A DNA stretch of 64,000 nt from Macrocystis pyrifera (Eukaryota; Sar; Phaeophyceae; Laminariales; Laminariaceae): contig JASSKH010000006.1 in assembly GCA_031763025.1 (NCBI GenBank), forward strand, positions 14,287,479 to 14,351,478, written 5' to 3'. The position numbers and the translations under genes were made by a program. This document shows positions 53,500 to 63,523 of the stretch, in pieces (the first letter of the stretch is position 1; the number at the start of each line of letters is the position of its first letter). The notes under the pieces were generated by a model. The model was not told the origin of the DNA, did not search any database, and saw only the letters and a list, made by a program, of their open reading frames with translations.

Positions 53500-54050
53500 C
53501 GACGTTAGCGTTTGAGCGCGACCGTGAACGTAATGTTGACCGTGAGCGTTAAGGTTGGCGTCGTCGTTAGGTTTAAAGCAGTAGCATTAGCATTAGCATT
53601 AAAGCATTAGTGTTGGTGTTTAGCGTTTTGGCGGTAGCGTTAGCTTTGGCGATGGCATTATATCGGTGGCGTTTTCGCGATAGTGATAGCGTTGCCGCTA
53701 GCGTTTTATAGCTTTGACGTTTTAGCGTGAGCACGAGCGTTAGTGCTAGCGTTAGGATTATCGTGGGCATTATTGTTAGCGCTGACGTTAGCCTTAGCAT
53801 CAAAGCGGTAGCATCGAAAGCGTTAGCATTAGCGTTGGTGTTTTAGCGTGAGCTATTACGGGGGTCCCATAGTTAACAGGACCTATGGCATGCATAGAAA
53901 CCTATATATTTAGGTATTTTTACCAACAATATTTGGTCCTGTTTACTGTGGTCCCCCGTAATAGCGTTAACGTTAGCGTTTGCATTGTCGGTAGCGTTGA
54001 TGATGTCGCTAGCGTTAGCATTAATGTTGTGCTAAATCCGGCGTTAACAC
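53500..54050 (+). repeat. degenerate GCGTTA / GCATTA array
   Basis: Irregular GCGTTAGCATTAGCGTT-type words over about 450 bases, interrupted at 53854-53963 by a MITE. The array resumes on the right (GCGTTAACGTTAGCG), so the array is older than the insertion. Confidence 0.8.
53854..53963. mobile_element. TTACGGGGG MITE inserted in a GCGTTA array
   Basis: This copy defines the element edges: GAGC-TA-TTACGGGG...CCCCGTAA-TA-GCGTT, with array sequence on both sides. The boundary is therefore TTACGG/CCGTAA with a TA duplication. Confidence 0.9.
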
Positions 54051-54109
54051 TAGCCGATGGAGTACCCACGGGAGAATGGACAACCAAAAGGTGTTTCTTC
54101 GCCTCCCAG

Positions 54110-54265
54110 AAGGGGGGGGGGGGGGGGGGGTCTGCTCATGTTCATGCTTGGCCGTAGTCGTATGGCCATAGACCCTCGTATCCCTACGATGCCGGGACGG
54201 AGTACGTCGGGTTTTCACCGACCAGGCAGATATTGCTTGCACCAAGCGCGAAGCGCCGTGAGAAA
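54110..54265 (-). mobile_element. poly(C)-tailed element, truncated copy
   Basis: Eighteen G, then TCTGCTCATGTTCATGCTTG, the shared body GCCGTAGTCGTATGGCC and a break after CAAGCGCGAAGCGCCGTGAG, about one third of full length. Confidence 0.65.
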
Positions 54266-54582
54266 AGGGGAAGGGGGGTTGGGGGTAGACCGCGGCAACT
54301 TTATCATAGAGGAGGAGGGGGGTCGGCGCAAGCAGAGCTTCAAACAGCAAGGGCGTAACTTTCCAGCGTTCTGCTTCTGGGCTTGTCGCATGATTGGGTG
54401 GGAGTGGTGTCGGGCTACCCACTACAACACAAGGCATTACACATTGCTTTGGTTTAGTTGTGTTGTCGACGGGGGGTCGGGGGGGGCGGGGGTTCTATTC
54501 CTGGTTTTATTTTGTTTTTTTCGGCGGATTGGTTGTGCGGAATGACTCCGTTCTATCCTTATAGGGAGAAGAACTATCCGAA

Positions 54583-54770
54583 GCTGTTCACGATTGGGTC
54601 AAACCTTGCGGGTCAGACCAGGTCGGGCCGGGGGAGGATGACCAAACCCGACCTGTGATAATTTGAAAACCTCCAGACCCGACCCGACCCGACCCGACGC
54701 GTGATATTGAAAAAAATTGGGATCGGACTCGCGGGTCGGGTCATGACCCGTTAAAGAGCCCTGGGAATGT
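54583..54770 (-). repeat. GGGTC/GACCC palindromic repeat, copy 1
   Basis: GACCCGACCCGACCCGACCC array with flanking ACTCGCGGGTCGGGTCATG and AAAGAGCCCTGGGAAT. It is an inverted, diverged copy of 62955-63170 (GGGCTCTTCACGGGTCATG...). The spacers are GTGATAATTTGAAAACCTCC / GGAGGTTTTTAAACAGTCAC. Confidence 0.75.
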
Positions 54771-54772
54771 TG

Positions 54773-55040
54773 ACCACGTCGGCCAGATAGATGATCTACA
54801 GATAGATCGTCCACAGATAGATCATCTAGCAGATCCTAACCTGCCGTACTGAGTTGCTGTGCAGGATGTGTATAGTACTGATCCAACCAAGGAACCATGT
54901 TCTAGAATCCTGCAGGTTGTACGGCTCCCACCCGGCAACATGAGCTGTGGATGATACAGATCACACATATCATCTCCCTTGAAAGATCTAGATCATGAAC
55001 TGGGGATTATCTGTACATGATCCGTCTGTCCGAGTTGTGG
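54773..55040. mobile_element. GATC-rich TIR element
   Basis: Left end CCACGTCGGCCAGATAGATG, right end GATCCGTCTGTCCGAGTTGTGG. It abuts the GGGTC repeat at its left. Confidence 0.6.
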
Positions 55041-55149
55041 CACATTGTGTTCTGTCCTACATCCAGTCTTTCAATGCAGAGCCAACGGTCTACTGCAAAA
55101 TGGTCAAAGGTTGGATACTCGCGTATATAATACAACTATTATTATTTAT

Positions 55150-55365
55150 ATAAACTTGTTTGGGCTCGTCGGTGTTATTTGCCCGGTGGCGACTTCTTTC
55201 TTCTTTAGCTTTCCAAGGGGTTTTTGGTGTTCTTCGTACGAGTAGCTGGTGTGTACGAGGAACGAACGCCTGCTGCTGTGTTCTCTCTCTCTCCCTTTTC
55301 AGCTTCCGACACCCCGGGACTTTCAAGTCAACCACAATCCCGAAGGGGGGGACCTTGTACCCAGG
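55150..55365 (-). repeat. member of the ~240-bp interspersed family
   Basis: On the minus strand: CCCCTTCGGGATTGTGGTTG...AAGCTGAAAAGGG...CAGGCGTTCGTTCCTCG...GACGAGCCCAAACAAG. Compare 57090-57250 (plus) and the ends of 40895-42370. Confidence 0.6.
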
Positions 55366-55407
55366 CATTCATATACTTCCGAGGATACATTTTTTTGCAA
55401 CAACAAA

Positions 55408-55519
55408 TATTACGAGGGACCATAGTAAATAGGACCCACGGTAACACAGAAAACTATGTATTTCCCCATTTTTAGTAACAATATTTGGTCCTGTTTACTA
55501 TGTATGGTCCCTCGTAATA
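55408..55519. mobile_element. TTACGGGGG MITE
   Basis: Right arm has the ATGTATGGTCCCTC variant, like 27459-27579. Confidence 0.8.
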
Positions 55520-56164
55520 GTAAGGCCACGGGAATTATGGAGTTAGTTGTTGCTATGGCGTTTTTCGGGGTTCGGTACGTACGTACTTTTTTTTTTGGAG
55601 CTTTCGCCGCAGAGGGCAATAACAATAAGCGATAACAACGGGGGAATTGCAGGCGAGAGGCTGAAAAATTCCGCGGTGCCTTTCTCGTACCTGTTTCGAT
55701 GCATGCTACCCTACAATAGTTGGGGGGTGGGTGCACCTGTAATTTTCCGCTGTAATAAGTAGAGCTTACCGCTTGTTCCAGATTGGGTCTGATTGGCTGA
55801 GGGTCGGGCTTAGGGTTGCTCTGGTTGGCTTAGGGTTGGTTTCTATTCGTTTCGTACACAGTGTGTGTCAAACCATTTTCTCCAGTACCAGGTAAATGAG
55901 TAAGTGGTGAGCAGCCCTCATTTTCCAAGGTTCCTCGTTGACGAGCTCTATCTACACACCTGCCTCACCCCAAAAAACTCAACCCTCATGAAAAATGAAA
56001 GTACATGAAAGTACATGATACGTATCAAACCTTGAAAAAGTGAAGAGCGTTGCCTTAAGACACGGCGGCGGTGCGATCGTTTTTTCAGGGTTCGTTTTCT
56101 CTACGGACAAGGAACGGCAGCAAGGAAGCAAGGAAGGGTGCCACTAAGCGAACTCGAACATTAT

Positions 56165-56274
56165 TATTACGGCGGTCCATAGTTAATAGGACCTATGGTG
56201 TAGATAAAAACCTATATATTTACCTATTTTTACTAACAATATTTGGTCCCGTTAACTATCGACCCCCCGTAATA
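56165..56274. mobile_element. TTACGGGGG MITE
   Basis: Complete copy with centre TAGATAAAAACCTATATATT. Confidence 0.85.
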
Positions 56275-56482
56275 GTACTATAATGCCATTTTCGGAAGGT
56301 TCTCCCTCGATCGGCTAGATAGGTCTTTCCGAAAGCACCCCATCCATTGATGTTCGGTGTTATTAATAGCAACCTTCCAGTTCTGAAAAAAACCGAGCGC
56401 TGGAAAACGATCGCATCATCCCTGTGTGCGGACTCAACGCTCTTACCTGTAACTATTTACGGTATAATAACTTGATACCTGG

Positions 56483-56590
56483 TATTACGGGGGGCCATAG
56501 TAAGTAGGATCAAATATTGTTAGTAAAAACAGGTAAATGTATAGGTTTTTATGTATACTATAGGTCCTGTTAACTTTGGACCCCCCTAAT
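56483..56590. mobile_element. TTACGGGGG MITE
   Basis: Complete left end, right end decayed (CCCCCCTAATG). Inserted in ACCTGGTATTACGG, next to a TACCTGGTA word. Confidence 0.8.
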
Positions 56591-57084
56591 GGGCAATACG
56601 ATATCACCATGGCCTATCACAGCAGTACGGAAGACCTAGGTATCATTGTATAAGCACAAAGGAATGACATCCCAGCGATCCTTGGTTACACTTCTTCAAT
56701 CGGCGAGCCTCGTCACGAAATAGTTCGGCCAAAAAGTGCTCGTTACCGCTTATTTAAGCTTGTTTTCGGACTGCACTCCCCTGTTTCAGGTACAAACCAC
56801 TCCACTAATCTATTATTAATAAGCAGTTTGACCCTTTTAAAAACGGGACTGCGTTACTTAAAAGGCTGAAATGGCCGCGTTTACTGCCGATGCATACCAT
56901 TCGGCTATTTAGAGTATAGCTAGCTGCCGACAAACACGATCTGAAGGCTTTTCTGCCGCCCGCCCGCGAAACATGTCTGACGTACTCGTATACCGGTACA
57001 TCATACATCACGCAGCTCGCAAAGTTGAGTTTCCACCATTCGATCAGGCGTACTCACAGCTGATGTATTTTTTTCCATTTTACA

Positions 57085-57255
57085 ATTTTACAAGGTTCCC
57101 CTCCGGGATGGCGGTTGACTCGAAATCCCGGGAGTGTCGCGAGCTGAAAAGGGGGAACAGAACAAAGCAGGCGTTCGTTCCTCGTACATGCCAGCTACTC
57201 GTACGTAGCCACAGGGCAAGTGCCACCGACCAGCCCAAACGAGTTCATTGTTATA
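57085..57255 (+). repeat. member of the ~240-bp interspersed family
   Basis: GTTCCCCTCCGGGATGGCGG...GAGCTGAAAAGGGGG...CAGGCGTTCGTTCCTCGTAC...GACCAGCCCAAACGAG. This is the shortest of the three members. Confidence 0.6.
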
Positions 57256-58608
57256 TAGTAGTTCTGTCAAAACACCTCCAGGTACAGGTCCCGATATAAT
57301 GTTGTTTTCGTTTCGTTAATTTCGAGGGTTTCCACCAGATATCAAGGCCGGTGTCCGCTCCTAATGCATAACAAAAATAGAATATTGTGAAACTGTAGGT
57401 TACTACACCTTGGGAGGCTTACGTACGCGCTACGGCTGACACTCCCACACAGCACTACCATAGCCACATGTACGTACGTATCTGCTGTAGCAGCGAGTGG
57501 AATGGAAAACACAGAAACATACATCACTCCCCAGGGCATAAACGCCATGATACACATACTGGATACATCAGCAGTAGTATTCATACGTGTCTCTAGAGCA
57601 ATACAACTACTATCCCGAAACACAAGACACCAGCGACCGGATGAAACCTACTGTTCTACTCTTCTTCTACTGTAGTACCCGCACCTCCACACCCAACGGA
57701 CCGGATGGAAGCTACTGTTCTACTCTTGCGCTAGCCGGACGCGCGCGGTACGAGGATATTGTCACACAGTGCGAGTCTAATGGCATACAGCAGACAACAA
57801 CGGTCCGGTCACTTGCCCAATTTTTCTCCTATTCCTCTCGCAGACCAAACGCAGCAAAACAGGAAAATCCCACGAAAAAAGGCCAAATTCCTGGAAGCTT
57901 CCACAAAACACCCAGAAAAAATCACGGGAAAATTCCGAGAGAGCTCAAGGTTTCCAAGAATGTTCCAGGAAAAAAAGCTAGAGGGTAAAAAGAAAAAAAA
58001 AAAAAAAAAAAGCGACAAGAGGTCTGCCACAAAGGACTACTGTATAACAAAACGCGTCCTAGTGTCGGAAGCAACCACAGCTACGTCGAGCGCGTCGCGT
58101 CACGTGCAAGCAAGAGCCCCGCGACAAACAATCGCTCGAGCATCAACAAGAAGCGCAACGCACACAAGCAGCGGTCAAAAGTAGCAGCATCAGCATCCAG
58201 CAGCAACGCCGGGGGCTTGAACTAGCCTGGACACACGTCCACGTCGATCGGCGCCGGCAAGCAAGGGGCTCACCAACGCTCCTCCAGCGGCAGTATCATA
58301 GAACTTTTGTAGCGCGTGTATGCCGACGGGCTACAATCTACAACAGCCCCCACACCTCCCTCCCGCCGCACCACAAGCAGTACCAAGCACGAAGAACAGC
58401 CTGTCAGCCCATCAATTAATCAACAATCCATTAATCAACCAATCAACCAAATTAGGAATCAATAAACCAACCATTCAAGCAATCACAATAAATCGACCCG
58501 CCAAAATCATCGAATATCAACCATGCAGTGAGTCGGAGACGGAAAAAAGGAGTGAAAGGCGTTGACGGTTAAAACAGGGACAAGACGATAGCAATATCTC
58601 CCACCCCC

Positions 58609-58642
<34 letters not shown>

Positions 58643-59327
58643 CGATGAGTGGTCAGTGCTCAAATGACTAAGGCAAGCACCAAATGAGTACACCCCCCCC
58701 CCTCCCTGCTCCGGGCAGCACAGAGACATAAAATTCACCTGCCAACCATCGTGATAAAACAAAACAAAACAAAAAAAACTCACACGAATAACTTTTCGAA
58801 CGTTCGAAAGCACGAGGCCCAATGCCCACTTCGCGCCCGACTACAACCACCGAAAAATTAATGTAGCGATAAACCACGCGATAAGCCACGCGCATTCCCT
58901 AATAGAGAACTCAACAAGCCCCCCAATACCACGCGATAAACCGAGCGCGTTCCCTGTATAGAGGCAAGCCCCCCCCCCGCCCCTGCTCCTCTTCCTCCTC
59001 CCGCCGCCCATCCTCAACAACACCCTGCACCGAAACGCCGTAAGGTCTGGTTTTAATCCCCAATCCCACATCACACGCCGTGCCTACCGGCTCGGTTAAC
59101 TTCCTCTCCTTTCGCTCTTGGTCACCACGAGTCAACGCATCTCCGGGTACCCCTTCTCTCTCGCTTTCTTGGCTTCCCCCTCCACCTCTCTCGCTCTCTC
59201 CATCCCCTCCCTCTCCCTCCTTCCCCCTCCCTCTCTTTCTTCCCCCTCACCCCACTCCCCCCCTCACCCGCCTCGCCCCTCTCCCACCACCGCTGCCATT
59301 ATGTCCGCTCGCACCAATCCGCTTTTC

Positions 59328-62209
59328 TTAGCGTTCGTCCGGAGTAACGGGGGTAGGGGCCGTCGCCGCCGGTCGCACCTTCAACACCCCCCCGTCCCCC
59401 TCCCCACTCCCCCGGCAAGCGCCCTCGCCCACCTCCTTATCTTCCTCCTCCACCTGTTCCTCCTCCTCCATCCCGCCCTGCCGCTGCTTCTGCTGCGCCC
59501 GCTGCTGCTGCCGCTGCCGCCTCTCCTCCTGCTGCTGCCTCCTCTTCTTCTTGTCCCGGGGAGGGGTTTCCCCATCCGAGCGAGGCATCTGCAGCAGGGC
59601 CGCGCCTTCATTGCCGTCCAGGGATGCAAGCGCACCGCACCCTGACGATCCCGACACGTCCCCTGCTGCTGCTGCTGCTGCTGTCCCCGACATCATCATC
59701 GACCCCGTTTGGAGGGCCGCTGAGCTTTCCGTGGCACAGCCCCCACCTCCGGCGCCACCGTCACTCCGTCCCTCGGCTCCGGCGATGAGACTTTCCCCCT
59801 CTCCAAAAGAAGCCACCGCTTCAAACAAAACCTCCTCCTCATCGTCCTCCACCCCCCTTCCCCTTCCCCTTCCTCCCTCTCCACGTCCCCCGCACCATTT
59901 CTGGACATCATCAAGACTCCGCTGTTGTCATCACCGCACTCTCGCCCACCGCCCTTTCCCCCCCACCCCACATCCCCCTTCCCTTCCTCATCCTCCCCTC
60001 CCACCCGGCCATCAAGAGCGGGGAAAACAAGCGCACGCACTGGAAAACCCGATGACTCTAGACCACGGTCACCGCTAGCAGCGGTGGCGGCGGCGGCGGC
60101 GGCGGTCGAGGGAGATGAAGGGTACGGGGACTCCACCGCTGATGATATCGATGACGATGGTGATGGTGCTGCTGCCTCCCCCACTCGGGCTGCCGCCTCG
60201 AGACCGCCATTGCTGCCCACATTGTTGTTGTAGCTGTATTCATTGCTGTATTCGTTACTGTAGCCGTAACGATTGTTGTTGTTGTTGTTGTTGTTGTGCT
60301 GCTGCTGCGGGTGTTGCTGTTGTCGTCAATGCCGTGACCGTTACCGCCGCCGGTGTAGCTGCCGTCCATGTCGGCGTCGCTCCCGCTGTCGCTGCCAAAG
60401 CTCTCGTCCGCCGCGGCGAGGACCGCCGCCGCCGCCGCGGTCACCCGTGGGAGCACAACCGCCTCCTCTTCGTCCTCCCCTTCCTCCTCTTCCACCGCAC
60501 TCACATCCGCCCACATCGCGTGCGCCACTTCCGCCGACGCCCCCACTTCCTCCTCTCCCGAGTCGCCCCCATCCGATACGCCTGTCCACCGATCATGCAA
60601 CTCCTTCCCATCTCCTACCCCCTCCCCCCCACCTCCTGCTACTCCTGCTTCCCCTCGTTCTTGTTCTAGCTCTTGTAGGTATTGTCCTTGCTCTAGCTGC
60701 TCTAGCTCTTGTTCGTCGTCCTTGTCGTCGTCCTCCTCTTCGGCGAGGCGGACATTCCCCCCGAGACCGATCGAGGACTGATCCATCAGCGAGGCCGAGG
60801 TGCCCACCGATCCGGACCCCACGTCGACGCTACTTTCCTGCCAGGCCTCCAGCAGGCTGTCGATGCTGCTCGCCGCGCTCACCCTCCCCTTGATGCCCAT
60901 CCCGCTGCTGCTGCTGCCGTCGCTGCTGCTGCTGCTGCTGCTGCTCCCCCTGCCACTGATCCCGCTGCTGTCACTGATACATCCCATTTCTGGGATGCCA
61001 ACACCGACCATACCCCCTCCTCCACCACCACCTCCCGCCCAGCCCCCCCCCCCCCCCCCCCGCCTCCACCAACACCAACCCCGCTCCCCTCGCCAACCCC
61101 GCTCCCCTCGCCCCCGATCCCGTCGGCGCTGCTGTCGAGTAGTTCCGATGCCTCGGCTTCCTTTACGGTTCCGAGGTCCGCTCGGGGGCGTCGCGCGCGC
61201 GCGGCGGCGGCGGCGGCGGGGGGTGGGTCTGCCTAGCCCAGATTGCTTCCAGGATTTGGAGCTTGGTTTTGTCAGAGGGCAGTTCTCTCAGCGCCTCCCG
61301 CCTGCTTTGGGTTAGGTTGAGGGGTTGTAGGTGAGGGGTTGTCACGGTGGCGGTGGTGGTCGGGGGGGGGGGGGGGGGGGGGGGGGGGTGAGGGGGGGGG
61401 GGTAGGGGGGGGGCTGTACTCATGTCATGTCATGCATGGTCGTAGTCTTATGACCATAGAACCTCGCATCCCTACAATGCGGGGACTGAGCACGTCGGGT
61501 TTTCACCGACCAGGCAAGACATTGCTTGCACCAAGCGCGAAGCGCCGTGAGGTGATCGGCGAGACACGTGAAGGGTGAGCTGCACCATATTAACACTAAG
61601 AACAGTGTTGTGAGGCGGACTTTCTTGCATATGGATGACGGCATCATCTCCAAAACCAGGGACAAGGGGGGGCGCACCAGACGAAAATGCCGTTCGGGAG
61701 GATCTCGTCGACATCTGTCGACAGACATGATACCATGTATGCAGGCGTTTGCGCTCTCACTGCTGTCGAGAAAACCAGGTATAGTCTCAGTGACATTCGT
61801 CGGAGGGGGTATGTTATCCTATCGCCCGTGTGATACGGTACAACTCTGACCGAAAATATAATCAACATTTGTACTATGATATGAACATCAAACGGAGCGT
61901 ATGTGGTATACGGTAATATACTCGTGTCCGTTTCTTGCCAACAACAAACACCCTTGCGTACAATAGACAGCATGCCGGCACACTGTACAGCACAATGCAC
62001 TATTACGGGGGACCATAGTAAACAGGACCAAATATTGTTGGTAAAAATAGGAAAATATGTAGCTTTTTATGGGTACCGTAGGTCCTATTTACTATGGCCC
62101 CCCGTAATAGCAGTACACGAGCACAGCGTACGACCCCCACCTGTCAAGCTCCGCCGCCTCCTCTCGTCTCTTGCTGGCGGACACGCTCTCCCGGTCCTCC
62201 AACATCACC
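59328..62209 (-). CDS. acidic low-complexity protein, 3' part of a gene, several frame breaks
   Basis: Exon A 62209-62141 (acceptor TTTCTGCTGTAG, donor GACAG|GTGGGG) encodes VMLEDRESVSASKRREEAAE and ends in phase 2. Exon B from 61301 (acceptor CCCAAAGCAG) resumes exactly in phase: RREALRELPSDKTKLQILEA, then IWARQ. Exon B then runs to a stop at 59328, changing frame about four times, each time by one missing base and each time at a low-complexity tract (GCC repeat ~61210, G17 ~61045, CAG/CAA repeats ~60290, G6 at 59852-59857). The content is Ala/Gly/Ser-rich, strongly acidic (LAEEEDDDKDDEQELEQLEQ), with YSNEYSNEYSY, poly-Ala and a basic Gln/Arg coil near the end (KKRRQQQEERRQRQQQRAQQ). It is mostly disordered. 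No family is recognised and the 5' exons are unseen. Confidence 0.6.
61361..61640 (-). mobile_element. poly(C)-tailed element in the intron of the acidic gene
   Basis: G tracts at 61361-61388 and 61392-61401 precede CTGTACTCATGTCATGTCAT. The body is shared to about GAGGCGGACTTTCTTGCATATGG, a mid-length truncation. It begins only about 60 bases from the exon B acceptor, leaving a very short original intron end. Confidence 0.65.
62001..62109. mobile_element. TTACGGGGG MITE in the intron of the acidic gene
   Basis: Complete copy, 32 bases from the donor of exon A. Confidence 0.85.
62141..62209 (-). CDS. exon A of the acidic low-complexity gene
   Basis: Sixty-nine bases, phase 2 in and phase 2 out, coding for a charged helical segment. 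Its donor is only 32 bases from a MITE (62001-62109) in the following intron. Confidence 0.6.
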
Positions 62210-62954
62210 CTACAGCAGAAACGAAAGCGAAAAACAACACAGCACCAGGTTATTTGTCTACATGGTATATACGTACCTGGTAGTGTTTGGTGGGTATCGT
62301 TTCGGGTCAAACACTGAAGCTGCCCCACTAACCGGGTATGGTATCTCCACCCGAAAAAAAAGGTACCTTTTCGGCGGGTACGTATGATAATGGGGGGGGG
62401 GGCGGTAACCTAGGCACAGAACACCCCCTGGTAGGTTGTATAGCCGAGTAAGTTACCCGAGTACCTCAAAGTAAACATCCTACCAAAAACGCCTACTCGT
62501 ATGAAACCTATGTAAAGTAGTGCCAGTTGCCCGTTATGTGCCGGTTGGCGCTATACATAGTGCCGGTGTAGTCGCTTGGCACAGATGGGATTGTTGACCA
62601 GTGTGGTAATGTGCGGAGTAATTAGTGCCGGTTGACGCTATCTAGTGCCGGTATTGTTGCCTGGCGCATACATACCGGCACTATAGAGGGACCGGCAATA
62701 CGGTACTCCTATCCGTCGGGTATACGCATCAGCGGTCCCACTCTTTCAAGTTTTCTCCTGTACGGTAGTACTCGCAGTACTTGTTGTCGTTCGCGCATTA
62801 ACTCAAGTATGTTTTGTGTCGTTCGTGGCGACAGGACAGACATCACAGGCTTCATTAACTCCGGAGCGTCGAAGCATATCTCAGGGGTTCTCTTACACCA
62901 AACCCGTTCCACAACATACATACCAGGTACATGCATACCAGGTACCAGGTATAT

Positions 62955-63172
62955 GTTAATATTCAGGGCTCTTCACGGGTCATGACCCGACCCACGGGTC
63001 GAATCAGGAAGTTTTTGAAATCTCACGGGTCGGGTCGGGTCGGGTCGGGTCGGGTCGGGTTGGGTCGGGTCGGGTCAGGAGGTTTTTAAACAGTCACGGG
63101 TCGGGCCGAGACACCCTTACCCGACCCGACCGGACCTGACTCGCGAGGTCAGACCCGACCCGTGAAACGGCG
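62955..63172 (+). repeat. GGGTC/GACCC palindromic repeat, copy 2
   Basis: GGGCTCTTCACGGGTCATGACC, then a pure GGGTC run at about 63023-63075 and closing CGACCCGACCGGACC. Most units are one half of GGGTCATGACCC-type palindromes. Confidence 0.75.
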
Positions 63173-63413
63173 TGACTACTGTACTAGCAGATTCATAGCA
63201 CTCCTTTCGGGACAGCAGAGGCACCATTTCACCAACAGAGCATCCATCGCCTACTGCTTGCTTGGGAAACGATATTCAACATTTACGAAATAAAAAAAAA
63301 CAAGAGCTGTGAGATCGAGGAACAAAATCATGTTGGCAGGGTTGTGTGAAATACTATACAATTAATAGTGGTACTATTGATAGTGGTGATTCCATCTTAT
63401 GAAATAAATCCTC

Positions 63414-63523
63414 TATTACGGGGGTCCATAGTTAACGGGACCAAATATTGTTAGTAAAAATAGGTAAATATATAGGTTTTTATGTATACCATAGGTCCTA
63501 TTAACTATGTACCCCCGTAGTAG
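63414..63523. mobile_element. TTACGGGGG MITE
   Basis: Complete copy with right end CCCCCGTAGTA. Confidence 0.8.

Larger units (their letters stand above)
53438..59327. other. repeat-rich spacer downstream of ATCase
   Basis: Begins with a degenerate GCGTTA array split by a MITE (53500-54050). A poly(G)-headed element (54110-54265), a GGGTC-palindrome repeat (54583-54770), a GATC-rich TIR element (54773-55040), two members of the 240-bp family and three MITEs follow. C tracts lie at 58608-58640 and 58690-58700, followed by C/T-rich DNA. A possible coding tail ends at 58225. No gene can be modelled. Confidence 0.45.

Noticed and set aside
59080..61315. Plus-strand Pro/Ser/Arg-rich open frames opposite the acidic gene
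   Set aside because: They mirror Glu/Gly/Ala-rich coding on the minus strand; the phase-matched splice pair 62141/61301 supports the minus strand.
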